Shown here: positions 39,219-46,907 of the stretch, one piece after another
How positions within the stretch are numbered: the stretch's first letter is position 1
How the letters are laid out: every line of letters starts with the position of its first letter
NCBI GenBank assembly: GCA_902618015.1
Contig: CACMYX010000003.1
Coordinates: 1 to 64,000 of the forward strand
Length of the DNA: 64,000 bases
Direction of reading: 5' to 3'
DNA from: an uncultured Alphaproteobacteria bacterium
Lineage (GTDB): Bacteria > Pseudomonadota > Alphaproteobacteria > HIMB59 > GCA-002718135
Notes under the pieces: model-generated
Databases searched by the model: none
Told to the model about the DNA's origin: nothing
Seen by the model: the letters and a program-made list of their open reading frames with translations, nothing else
Program-made: the position numbers and the translations under genes

Positions 39219-39257
39219 AATCGGAGATATCCGATTATATCCGACTCAAATCCGACT
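39219..39257. repeat. Left-arm repeats ATCCGA(C/T)T and hairpin
   Basis: ATCCGATT at 39229-39236 and ATCCGACT at 39239-39246 and 39250-39257, spaced 10 and 11 bp and so on one helical face. The first copy also forms a 7-bp hairpin (AATCGGA 39219-39225 with TCCGATT 39230-39236). The complement AGTCGGAT recurs at 40763-40770. Confidence 0.6.
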
Positions 39258-39272
39258 AATGTTTTCAAGATA

Positions 39273-39887
39273 CTATTGCGTTTTCTCCATGGATTGTAGC
39301 ATTTCGTACATTGCATTTTCTGCTACCTCGCAAGTTTCGGGCAAACAATTAGCTGCAAATCCTACTAAAGTATCTTTGTCAAAATAAAACTGTACTGAAT
39401 AATTCATGTTTCCATATGGATAATGTATGTCATGAATAATCAGTAGTGCATTTCCTAGTTTTATTTTTGGTGCTTCGGTTTCTGTACATGTATGTTGATA
39501 TACCTCAGTTGTGGGTAGTTGATTTTGATAATATTCTAAATATCCATCACAATACTCTTTATCTATTACATAATTTCTTTGCCGTTCCTTAAAAAATCTT
39601 AAATATAATTCATCAGGATAATCTGAATTTTTATACTGCTCAATATTAACAAAGAAAATACCAGAGCCGCTCAAGTCTAGATTATTATAATCCTTGAAAT
39701 CTATACCCTGCTCTTTCAAAAACTGTTTATATTCTTCACCAGTTTCTCTACCAAAATAAGCAAATTCTTCTGGGATAGTAATCGTAAATCCAAAACCTGT
39801 ATCTAATTTGCGGTCATCAGCATACACAGTAAGATTACTATAAATTAAAATAAAAAATAATATTTTTATAAAAAAATTTAAATACAT
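39273..39887 (-). CDS. Hypothetical secreted protein
   Basis: Not recognised. Started at the ATG at 39887, it has 204 residues and a Sec signal peptide (YLNFFIKILFFILIYSNL, cleavage likely after VYA near residue 23). The mature part is acidic and contains FGFTITIPEEFAYFGRETGE, then four cysteines in its second half that could form disulfides. The longer frame to 39908 would overlap the upstream gene by 20 bp. It is the last of three co-oriented genes in the candidate element. No function can be assigned. Confidence 0.6.
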   Translation of the reverse strand: MYLNFFIKILFFILIYSNLTVYADDRKLDTGFGFTITIPEEFAYFGRETGEEYKQFLKEQGIDFKDYNNLDLSGSGIFFVNIEQYKNSDYPDELYLRFFKERQRNYVIDKEYCDGYLEYYQNQLPTTEVYQHTCTETEAPKIKLGNALLIIHDIHYPYGNMNYSVQFYFDKDTLVGFAANCLPETCEVAENAMYEMLQSMEKTQ

Positions 39888-39888
39888 A

Positions 39889-40188
39889 TTAAAAATGTTT
39901 ATCACCAATTACTTTAATCTGTGATGTTATAACTCCCATAGATATTCTTTGATTAGTTTCAAAAGTAATAATCCAAAATACAACAGTTAAACTAGTAAAA
40001 AGTACAGTTATAAATATTGTAGCAATAATATTATCTGCATATGCTAAATGCAAAAATGAAGGAACAATAATAAATAAAAAAGATAAAAAAATATTTCTAT
40101 AATATTTTTTTGAATAACCAATAAATTCATCATTAATTTTAACTACCTCTTCAACCTTTGAACTAAAATTTTCATGATTTTCATTCAT
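39889..40188 (-). CDS. Hypothetical two-span membrane protein
   Basis: Not recognised. 99 residues, with a polar N-terminus (about 1-28) and two hydrophobic spans (about 31-52, IFLSFLFIIVPSFLHLAYA; about 55-75, IIATIFITVLFTSLTVVFW). A short charged tail follows. It ends one base before the start of the secreted-protein gene, so co-translation is likely. It shares size and layout with the upstream 156-residue protein, though no clear sequence identity is visible. Confidence 0.55.
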   Translation of the reverse strand: MNENHENFSSKVEEVVKINDEFIGYSKKYYRNIFLSFLFIIVPSFLHLAYADNIIATIFITVLFTSLTVVFWIITFETNQRISMGVITSQIKVIGDKHF

Positions 40189-40223
40189 AAAACCTCCATA
40201 ATTTCTTTAATTATTATAACCTA

Positions 40224-40694
40224 CTAAGGATTTTTTTTATTTTTTATAATTTTTTCCCATAAATCAGGTTGATTTTTTTTAATATCTTCAAGTTCTTTTT
40301 GTAATTTTTCTTGTGTTGCGTAATGTTCTTTCAGTTTTTTTACATTTTCCTTAAAATCTTTATAACTAGGCTTTCTGCCCTCTTCCACAAATCTTCTATT
40401 AACTACTTCGCGAAGACTCTCTCCTAGTTTTATATCTTGAACGTGCAGAATAAATGTAATTTTATTTAAGAAAAATATGATAAAAAAACCCAGAATAAAT
40501 ACTGGAAGTGTGAAAGACAAACTAAATAAACTTTGCTGAACGATTGGCAATATAATTATCAATAATAAAAAAATAATTGAATAATTTTTATTATATAATT
40601 TTAATTTATCTTTATACTCTTTTTCAACCTTACTATAAGCTCTAGTGTACTCTACATACAAGTCATCGTGCTTTAAACTTTTATGTAATTCCAT
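40224..40694 (-). CDS. Hypothetical membrane protein with C-terminal coiled coil
   Basis: Not recognised. 156 residues. Two hydrophobic spans lie close together (about 40-60, YSIIFLLLIIILPIVQQSLF; about 62-82, FTLPVFILGFFIIFFLN). The cytoplasmic C-terminal half is rich in Lys and Glu and likely coiled coil (KLKEHYATQEKLQKELEDI). It is the first gene of the three in the candidate element. Composition is like the host genes. Confidence 0.55.
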   Translation of the reverse strand: MELHKSLKHDDLYVEYTRAYSKVEKEYKDKLKLYNKNYSIIFLLLIIILPIVQQSLFSLSFTLPVFILGFFIIFFLNKITFILHVQDIKLGESLREVVNRRFVEEGRKPSYKDFKENVKKLKEHYATQEKLQKELEDIKKNQPDLWEKIIKNKKNP

Positions 40695-40762
40695 AATATT
40701 ATTACATTAAAAAAATGAATAAATTCATTCAATTACTTGTACATGTATCGGAAAAAAAACCA

Positions 40763-40784
40763 AGTCGGATATTTCACTCCGACT
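40763..40784 (-). terminator. Hairpin terminator downstream of the ScfR gene
   Basis: A perfect 7-bp stem (AGTCGGA 40763-40769, TCCGACT 40778-40784) with an 8-nt loop. On the minus strand it is followed within four bases by a run of eight T (A-run at 40752-40759). It would end transcription leaving ScfR before the element genes. Confidence 0.55.
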
Positions 40785-40806
40785 CGGCATTTTTCTTGTA
40801 CATGTA

Positions 40807-40828
40807 TTTTCAGGCGATACCCTGAAAA
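40807..40828. other. Perfect 8-bp hairpin between TTGTACATGTA repeats
   Basis: TTTTCAGG (40807-40814), loop CGATAC, CCTGAAAA (40821-40828). It lies between the second and third TTGTACATGTA copies, in a 181-bp gene-free stretch. Role unknown. Confidence 0.5.
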
Positions 40829-40873
40829 TCACGCTTAAATCCTAGAGTTTTTAGCCAAATTTGTACATGTACA

Positions 40874-40904
40874 AACTAAATTGTAACGTACGGAGATGTC
40901 CCTC
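40874..40904. repeat. Right direct repeat: 3' end of the ScfR gene (attR-like)
   Basis: The in-gene copy, containing the stop codon and last ten codons of ScfR. It differs from the left copy at three of 31 positions, all third-codon changes. Confidence 0.75.
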
Positions 40905-42315
40905 TATATTTTATATCTAATTTAAGTTCTTTATCAATTGGAGGAAAAGCTCTTTGCTGACATTCCACTCTAGGGCATATCCTACAAGAAACTCCAATTG
41001 GCATTTGTAATTTTTTATTATTTAGATCAATTCCTTCAGAATAAATTAGATCTTTAGCGTATTTCATATCACAACCTAGACCAATCGAAACAAAACTTTT
41101 AGGCATTCCATGTTTTTCAATTCCTTTCTCAAAAGCTCTTGCGATACAAAAATATACTCGCCCATCAGGCATCTTAGATATTTGAGGATGAATTTTTCCA
41201 GGATTTAAAAATGCAGTATACACATTCCATCTAGGGCAAGAACCACCATGTCTTGGTATATGAATACCAGATAAAGAAAATCGCTTTGACACATTTCCAG
41301 CAATATCTGTTTTTAAAAAATGAAATGGCACTCCTTCGTTTCCAGGTCTTTGAAGATTTGTTAATCTATGTGTAACTTGTTCAAAACTACAAGCATAATG
41401 ATGCATCAAAATTTCCACATCATATTTATGTAATTTAGCACTCTTTAAAAAATCGTTATAAGGCATCATAAAAGCAGCAGCGTAGTAATTTAATAAAGAC
41501 AGTTTAAGCAAAGGCTCTACTTCCTCTGACTCAACATTATTATCTTTAATAACTTTATTGATAACATCATTAGCCTCTAAATAAGCAACTTGTGATGCTA
41601 AATGAAAGTTTCTTGATGTGTAAGTTAACATTTCAGAAAGATAAAAAATCTTTGAATTTTCATCAAATCTTTTTACTATTTTTTCATCTTCGTTTATGGT
41701 TACAATTTTAACCTCAATTCCATGTTTTTCTTTGAGATAAAGTGATAATTTAGATCCAGAACCAATGTTAGGTCCAGTTTCAAGACCTATTTCTTTTCTT
41801 AGATTTTCAGAACTTACTTCTAAATCATGAAAGTAATTTTTATTTTCTTGAAGAATATCTGAAACAATTTCTACAGGTAGTCTTGTTGGTTTTTCTATTT
41901 GATTTGCATTGACATCCATCGTTTCAAGTCGATTTTGCATATCTTCTTTAAAGCTTTTAAAAGAATCATTTATTGTCAGTAATGCTTTAGCTATGTTAGG
42001 ATTTGAACCAATGAAGTCACTTGTGTCGTGATTGGTTATCTTTAAATCATCAAAAATTTCATTGCTTAAAACATCCATCACGTCTGAAAGAAGTCGTTTG
42101 CTAGATTCTGTTGAGAAGTCTTTAATTGATAAATCTAATTTATCAGCTGCTTTAATTAGTAAGGAAAGCGGTATTTTTCTTTTTCCACTTTCAATTAAAT
42201 TTAAATAACTAGGAGATATTCCAATAGTTTTTGATAATTCAGCTTGTGAAAAACCTTTGCTTATCCTTTGTTTTTTTAACCTTGGACCAAAATTTATGTC
42301 AGATTCAATATTCAT
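40876..42315 (-). CDS. XRE-family short-chain fatty acyl-CoA regulator (ScfR: RamB/PccR/MccR type)
   Basis: A 479-residue transcription factor. The N-terminal helix-turn-helix is at about 10-65 (LKKQRISKGFSQAELSKTIG, ISPSYLNLIESGKR). The middle is IrrE/ImmA-like (SEMLTYTSRNFHLASQVAYL, MHHYACSFEQVTHRL). A C-terminal DUF2083-type domain carries clustered cysteines (GGSCPRWN, VSCRICPRVECQQRAF). RamB, PccR and MccR control glyoxylate, propionyl-CoA or methylcitrate genes in response to acyl-CoA. The promoter holds a paired TTTGTAAA operator. Its regulon is not evident here beyond the small divergent gene. Confidence 0.85.
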   Translation of the reverse strand: MNIESDINFGPRLKKQRISKGFSQAELSKTIGISPSYLNLIESGKRKIPLSLLIKAADKLDLSIKDFSTESSKRLLSDVMDVLSNEIFDDLKITNHDTSDFIGSNPNIAKALLTINDSFKSFKEDMQNRLETMDVNANQIEKPTRLPVEIVSDILQENKNYFHDLEVSSENLRKEIGLETGPNIGSGSKLSLYLKEKHGIEVKIVTINEDEKIVKRFDENSKIFYLSEMLTYTSRNFHLASQVAYLEANDVINKVIKDNNVESEEVEPLLKLSLLNYYAAAFMMPYNDFLKSAKLHKYDVEILMHHYACSFEQVTHRLTNLQRPGNEGVPFHFLKTDIAGNVSKRFSLSGIHIPRHGGSCPRWNVYTAFLNPGKIHPQISKMPDGRVYFCIARAFEKGIEKHGMPKSFVSIGLGCDMKYAKDLIYSEGIDLNNKKLQMPIGVSCRICPRVECQQRAFPPIDKELKLDIKYRGTSPYVTI

Positions 42316-42331
42316 TTACAAAATTTACAAA
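42315..42331 (-). promoter_or_regulatory. Candidate ScfR operator at the ScfR start codon
   Basis: On the minus strand: TTTGTAAAT then TTTGTAAA, two 8-bp units 9 bp apart, running into the ATG. It resembles the TTTGCAAA elements bound by RamB/PccR-type regulators. The matching site is at 42406-42422. Confidence 0.6.
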
Positions 42332-42405
42332 AATAAAAAGTTCAAAGTAATTTTCTTTACATTAAAAATAAGAAAAACTCTAGTTTTTTTTTATTTTATT
42401 ATGTA

Positions 42406-42422
42406 TTTGTAAAATCTGTAAA
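42406..42422 (+). promoter_or_regulatory. Candidate ScfR operator at the 59-codon gene
   Basis: TTTGTAAAA then TCTGTAAA, with the same 9-bp periodicity and the same distance to the start codon (one base) as the site at 42315-42331, but in the opposite orientation. The paired arrangement suggests control of both divergent genes by the regulator. Confidence 0.6.
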
Positions 42423-42423
42423 T

Positions 42424-42603
42424 ATGAATAGTAAATTAACAGAAAATTTTAATAACCAAAAAGAAAGCCTAGAGCAGAGTTCTATCGAGAAGAAGGTTCT
42501 TGAGGGATCTATAGACTCAAATTATGACCTTAATCTTGCTGATGGTATAGAAGCATACTACAGCGAAAGATACGGTTGGACTCTTAGAAGAAAAACTATC
42601 TAA
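42424..42603 (+). CDS. Small conserved-looking protein of 59 residues, unknown function
   Basis: A complete short gene, ATG to TAA. It reads MNSKLTENFNNQKESLEQSS at the N-terminus and ends GIEAYYSERYGWTLRRKTI. It is soluble, Asn/Glu-rich at first and basic-aromatic at the end, with no cysteine and no signal peptide. Support comes from the operator that abuts its start exactly as at the divergent regulator gene, and from the lack of a better use for the 308-bp gap. It converges on betA with 20 bp between. Not recognised. Confidence 0.6.
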   Translation: MNSKLTENFNNQKESLEQSSIEKKVLEGSIDSNYDLNLADGIEAYYSERYGWTLRRKTI

Positions 42604-42623
42604 TTATATTAGATTTTAATTCT

Positions 42624-44225
42624 CTAACTAACGGTACTATTTATTTGGTCGTAAGCTTTTTCAGCAATCATAATAGTTGTTGCATTTAAATTAGCACTAA
42701 CAATATCTGGCATTACAGAAGCATCTATAATCCTTAAATTTTGAATTCCATGAACTCTTAAGTTTTGGTCTACAACTGAAGTTTTGTCCTCACCCATTTT
42801 ATTGGTGCATGACGGATGATACGCAGATTCAGATGTATTTTTAATAACTTCATCTAATTCATTTTGATTAGATACATTCTTCCCAGGCCTAATTTCTGTG
42901 CCGACATATTCTTTAAGTGCTTTTTGAGACAAAATTTTTTTAGCAATTCCTACACCTTCTCTCATTTGTTTTAAATCGTCTTCATGCTTAAGATAATTAA
43001 ATTGTATTTTAGGATCATCTTTATAGTTATTTGTTTTAATTTTAACAAACCCCCGACTTTTTGGTCTATTTGGACAAACATGAAATTGAAAAGCTTCAAA
43101 ATTAGGATTTTCTAAACCATGGTTAATAACTAAGTAGGGAAAAAAATGAAATTGTAGGTTTGGGTGATTATATGATTGGTCAGATTTAACAAAACCTCCT
43201 AACTCTAAGTGTGAGTTTGCTAACCTACCTTTTTTAAATAAAAACCATTTTGATCCTTCTATTGCTTGATAGAGAAAATTTGTTGCTAAAGAATGTAATG
43301 TTTCATTTTTTTTAGATATATATTGAATATACATCTCTAAATGATCTTGTAAATTTTCTCCCACCCCAACTAAATTATTAATTACTTCTATTCCCAAGCT
43401 TTTAAGATACGTTTCATTACCTATTCCAGATAATTGAAGAATTTTAGGTGAATTAATTGAACCAGCACAAAGTATAACTTCTTTATTGGCTAAATAATTA
43501 TTGGTTATATTTTTTTTAATTGTTTCAACACCAATTGCAGTTTTATTTTTAAAAAGAATTTTTTTAACATCAATATTATTTATTATTCTTAGATTTTTTC
43601 TATTTTGGATTGGCTCTAAATATGCCTTAGCAACACTTTGTCTTACACCTTTGTTTATTGTTACATCAAAAGTTCCAAAACCCTCCTTATCAATACTGTT
43701 AGAGTCATTAAATATTTTATATCCAGCTTCTTGTGCAGCTTCTAAAACTTTTTTAAATAAAGGGTATTTTTTATCTATGTTTGATTTATTTACTTTTAAT
43801 GGCCCCTCTTTACCTCTTACATTGCTATCATGAGACCAAGTTTCTAATTTTTTAAAAAAAGGTAAAACTTTTTCATATGACCAATTAGTTAAACCACTTG
43901 AAGACCATCTATCAAAATCCTCTTTATGACCTCTAGCGAAAACCATTCCGTTATGCGAAGAGCATCCCCCGATCATTTTACCTCTTGGACAATATAAAGA
44001 TCTATTATTTAGAAATGGTTCAGGCTCAGTATAATATTTCCAATTATATTTTGGGTCATGCATTGCATATAGAAGTGCACTTGGCATATCAACTTTCCAG
44101 GTTTTACTGGATGGGCCAGCTTCTAATAAAATTACAGAATTCTTTGATTGTGAAGACAATCTGTTAGCTAAAACACAACCTGCTGACCCTGCTCCAACAA
44201 TGATGTAGTCAGCGTTTTTGTCCAC
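42624..44225 (-). CDS. betA: GMC oxidoreductase, choline dehydrogenase-like (BetA)
   Basis: An FAD enzyme of 533 residues. FAD site: YIIVGAGSAGCVLANRLS at residues 5-22. The GMC signatures are RGKMIGGCSSHNGM and GSINSPKILQLSGIG. The catalytic pair is His470 (SAYHPSC) and Asn514 (NLNATT). Stretches such as NLQDHLEMYIQY, FQFHVCPNRPKSRGFVKIK and SCTNKMG follow BetA closely, so choline to betaine aldehyde is the best guess. The start is GTG, sharing a base with the SDR stop (TAGTG). No betB is adjacent; an ALDH lies at 58564-60036. Confidence 0.85.
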   Translation of the reverse strand: MDKNADYIIVGAGSAGCVLANRLSSQSKNSVILLEAGPSSKTWKVDMPSALLYAMHDPKYNWKYYTEPEPFLNNRSLYCPRGKMIGGCSSHNGMVFARGHKEDFDRWSSSGLTNWSYEKVLPFFKKLETWSHDSNVRGKEGPLKVNKSNIDKKYPLFKKVLEAAQEAGYKIFNDSNSIDKEGFGTFDVTINKGVRQSVAKAYLEPIQNRKNLRIINNIDVKKILFKNKTAIGVETIKKNITNNYLANKEVILCAGSINSPKILQLSGIGNETYLKSLGIEVINNLVGVGENLQDHLEMYIQYISKKNETLHSLATNFLYQAIEGSKWFLFKKGRLANSHLELGGFVKSDQSYNHPNLQFHFFPYLVINHGLENPNFEAFQFHVCPNRPKSRGFVKIKTNNYKDDPKIQFNYLKHEDDLKQMREGVGIAKKILSQKALKEYVGTEIRPGKNVSNQNELDEVIKNTSESAYHPSCTNKMGEDKTSVVDQNLRVHGIQNLRIIDASVMPDIVSANLNATTIMIAEKAYDQINSTVS

Positions 44226-45007
44226 TAATTCATTCTTTCAGTATTTCCATCAACAGTCATGATTTGACCAGATACATTTTCTGAAGCATCGCTCAATAAA
44301 AATAATGCCATTGATGCAATATCTTCTTTTTCTACAAATGTGTTTAATGAAACCATTGACTCTAATTCTTTTCTTACTTTTTTATTTGAAGAATTTATTA
44401 ATTTAGCTTTTGCATTTATTACCCTATCCATTCTATCGCCATTAACAGAGCCAGGACAAATTGCATTCACACGTATTTTAAATTTTCCTAATTCAACTGC
44501 TAATGTTTTAGTTAATCCAATTACTGCCCATTTACTTGATGCATATGGTGAACGTTGAGCAAAACCATATAATCCTGCAGTTGAAGATAAATTAATAATA
44601 GATCCTATTTTAGCATTTTTTAAAAATGGAATAGCAAATTTTGTGAAATAAAAATGTGAACTTAAATTGGTTTTAATCGTGTTATCCCATTCATCTATTG
44701 AAATATTTTGAAGATACTTTGTAGGTCCTGCAATGCCTATATTATTTATTAATCCATCTATTTTTTTTAAGTTAGATAGAGACTTAAAATATTCTTTAAT
44801 GTCTTTTGGATTTGTGCAGTCTAAGTGTTTAGCAAATATTTTATTACGATATTTTTTGTTTAAATTTATTTTATCAATTTTTGATTTATTTATATCAGAT
44901 AAATATACTTTTCCTCCTGAACTGATTATTTTTTTTGCTATAGCAAAACCTAAGCCATCTGCACCAGCAGAAATAATATAATTTTTTTTACTAAGATTAA
45001 TTTTCAT
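44225..45007 (-). CDS. Short-chain dehydrogenase/reductase (SDR)
   Basis: A 260-residue classical SDR. The nucleotide motif is a variant, SAGADGLG at residues 13-20, with Ala for the first Gly of TGxxxGxG. The catalytic Tyr-x3-Lys is in RSPYASSKWAV, preceded by INLSSTAGLYG. It ends VSGQIMTVDGNTERMN, as usual. It is translationally coupled to the choline-dehydrogenase-like gene and preceded by the 88-residue protein. Substrate unknown. Confidence 0.88.
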   Translation of the reverse strand: MKINLSKKNYIISAGADGLGFAIAKKIISSGGKVYLSDINKSKIDKINLNKKYRNKIFAKHLDCTNPKDIKEYFKSLSNLKKIDGLINNIGIAGPTKYLQNISIDEWDNTIKTNLSSHFYFTKFAIPFLKNAKIGSIINLSSTAGLYGFAQRSPYASSKWAVIGLTKTLAVELGKFKIRVNAICPGSVNGDRMDRVINAKAKLINSSNKKVRKELESMVSLNTFVEKEDIASMALFLLSDASENVSGQIMTVDGNTERMN

Positions 45008-45274
45008 TTATTGAATATTATCTATCTCTTTTTTAGAAATATATCCAATAGTTTTACCCTTATTGTCAGTAACTACTATTATTAAGTTGTCTTCAAGAAT
45101 TTTATTTTTAAAATTTTTTAGTTTTATATTTTGATTTACTTTGTAAATAGAACCTAATGTTAAATTATCTTTATTAAAATTGTTCTCAATTATCATTATA
45201 TTTTTTGCCTCTAGATTATTTATTCTTTTTTCTTTACTAGAAAAAAAATTAAGTAAAAATTTAAATATATTCAT
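45008..45274 (-). CDS. Hypothetical 88-residue protein with a half-CBS-like end
   Basis: A hydrophobic start (MNIFKFLLNFFSS), then a region ending LIIVVTDNKGKTIGYISKKE, which resembles the strand-turn-helix of a single CBS motif. Only half a CBS module could fit, so this is a weak resemblance. It abuts the SDR gene with no spacing, and the ABC operon ends 19 bp upstream of it. No function assigned. Confidence 0.5.
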   Translation of the reverse strand: MNIFKFLLNFFSSKEKRINNLEAKNIMIIENNFNKDNLTLGSIYKVNQNIKLKNFKNKILEDNLIIVVTDNKGKTIGYISKKEIDNIQ

Positions 45275-45293
45275 TATTTAAAATATAGATTTA

Positions 45294-46907
45294 CTAGGAA
45301 GATCTTTTATTCAGAAGATTGGTTAGCCAATCAGGATCCATTTCTGGGACTGAAGACAATAAAAGTTCTGTATAATCAGGATATGGTGGATTTAAAATTT
45401 TACTTTTCAAACCCTGTTCCACTACCTCACCTTGATACATAACAACTATTTCATCTGAGATTGCTTTAACTGTTGCTATATCATGAGTAATAAAAATATA
45501 AGTTACACCAAGCTCTTTTTGTAATTTTTGGAGTAATTTTAATATTCCTTCTTGAACAATTTGATCTAGCGCTGATGTCACTTCATCACAAATAATTAAA
45601 TCTGGGTTAGCCGCTAAAGCTCTTGCAATGCATATTCTCTGTTTTTGACCTCCAGATAATTCGGATGGTAATCTATCTAAAAAAGTTTCATCTAGCTCAA
45701 TCATTTTTAATAATTCAATAACTTTTGACTCTCTTTCTTTCCCTTTTATACCTTGATAAAATTCTATTGGCCTTCCTATTATTTCATCAACAGTTTGACG
45801 AGGGTTCATTGCAGTGTCAGGCATTTGAAAAATTATTTGAATTCTTCTTAATTCTTCTTTTGACCTTTGCTCAAGCTTTGGAGACAATTTTTTTCCATCA
45901 AAAATTATTTCTCCTTTTAATTGAGGAAGTAAGCCTGTAATTACTCTTGCTGTTGTTGATTTTCCTGATCCACTTTCACCAACTATAGCTACTGTTTTAC
46001 CTTTAGGAATATCTATAGAAACATTGTGTAAGACCTTTGATGAGCCATATGCTGCATCAATATTTTTAATAGACAACATATAATCTTCATTTGTTTCTTC
46101 AGGCTTGATCAGTGATCTTACTGACCATAGAGATTTGGTATATTCTTCTTTTGGGTTTGATAGCATATCTCTTGTTTCAGCTTCTTCAACTTCTTCACCG
46201 TATCGCAAAACTTTTATTCTATCAGCCATTTGCGCAACTACGGCTAAATCATGAGTAATATAAATTGCTGCTGTATTAAATTTATCTACTATAGATCTCA
46301 TAGCAGATAATACTTCAACTTGAGTTGTTACATCTAAAGCTGTTGTGGGCTCATCAAATATAATTAACTCTGGTCTTGGAGACATAGCCATTGCAGTCAT
46401 TATTCTTTGTAGTTGCCCTCCAGATACTTGATGCGGGTATCTATCTCCTATATTTTCCGCATCTGGAAGCTGTAGTGATTCATAAAGTTGAACCGCATCT
46501 TTTTTTAATACATCCGTTGGATTTATCTTTAATCTATTAGCAGCACTTATTGTTTGGTCCATTAATCTATGAGCAGGATTAAAAGATGCTGCTGCTGATT
46601 GAGCAACATAAGATATTTTAGTTCCCCAAATTTTTCTCTTTTCAAATTCAGTTAGTTTAGCGAGGTCTATGCCATTAAAATTAATTTCTCCCTTTATAAT
46701 CTTACAACCTGGTTGGGTATAGCCCATTGCAGCTTTACCCATAGTAGATTTTCCGGCACCACTCTCTCCAATTAATCCTAGTATTTCTCCTCTGTGTAAA
46801 GTCAAATCTACACCTTTTAAAATTTTATGCCATCTCTCATCTGAAAATCCATCAATATGAATATTTTTCATTTCAAGTAGGAGTTCTTTTGATTTATTTA
46901 ACGTCAT
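45294..46907 (-). CDS. Dipeptide/oligopeptide-type ABC transporter, fused double ATPase (DppD-DppF / YejF type)
   Basis: Two full nucleotide-binding domains in 537 residues. The first has GESGAGKSTMGKAAMG near residue 42 and VSGGQLQRIMTAMAM. The second has GESGSGKSTTARVITG near residue 312 and LSGGQKQRICIARAL, each with its own Walker B. C-terminal oligopeptide-type extensions (NPPYPDYTELLLSSVP) are present. Fused ATPases of this type energise peptide, glutathione or microcin uptake. It overlaps the DppC-like gene by 14 bp. Confidence 0.92.
   Translation of the reverse strand: MTLNKSKELLLEMKNIHIDGFSDERWHKILKGVDLTLHRGEILGLIGESGAGKSTMGKAAMGYTQPGCKIIKGEINFNGIDLAKLTEFEKRKIWGTKISYVAQSAAASFNPAHRLMDQTISAANRLKINPTDVLKKDAVQLYESLQLPDAENIGDRYPHQVSGGQLQRIMTAMAMSPRPELIIFDEPTTALDVTTQVEVLSAMRSIVDKFNTAAIYITHDLAVVAQMADRIKVLRYGEEVEEAETRDMLSNPKEEYTKSLWSVRSLIKPEETNEDYMLSIKNIDAAYGSSKVLHNVSIDIPKGKTVAIVGESGSGKSTTARVITGLLPQLKGEIIFDGKKLSPKLEQRSKEELRRIQIIFQMPDTAMNPRQTVDEIIGRPIEFYQGIKGKERESKVIELLKMIELDETFLDRLPSELSGGQKQRICIARALAANPDLIICDEVTSALDQIVQEGILKLLQKLQKELGVTYIFITHDIATVKAISDEIVVMYQGEVVEQGLKSKILNPPYPDYTELLLSSVPEMDPDWLTNLLNKRSS

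Larger units (their letters stand above)
40737..40874. repeat. Three TTGTACATGTA repeats at the right end of the element
   Basis: Copies at 40737-40747, 40796-40806 and 40861-40871; the last extends to the 14-bp palindrome TTGTACATGTACAA (40861-40874). Spacing is 59 and 65 bp. The last copy touches the right direct repeat. I saw no other copies in the window. Confidence 0.65.
39135..40890. mobile_element. Candidate small integrated element (1.74 kb) at the 3' end of the ScfR regulator gene
   Basis: Flanked by a 31-bp near-repeat of the ScfR gene's last codons. Without it, the MDR stop (39136) would abut the ScfR stop with no gap, the same zero-gap convergence seen at 26765/26766 and 35803/35804. 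It carries three small orphan genes on one strand. Repeated motifs lie near both ends: ATCCGACT on the left with its complement on the right, and three TTGTACATGTA on the right. No recombinase is encoded, so it would be non-autonomous or decayed. Confidence 0.6.

Noticed and set aside
39137..39236. A possible longer remnant of a second ScfR gene running rightward from the left repeat
   Set aside because: Translation upstream of YRGTSPYVTI shows no similarity to the ScfR tail (PPIDKELKLDIK), so only the last codons are duplicated.
45008..45274. The 88-residue protein as a CBS-domain regulator of the neighbouring ABC transporter
   Set aside because: It has room for only half a CBS module and the resemblance is confined to one strand-turn, so I left it as hypothetical.
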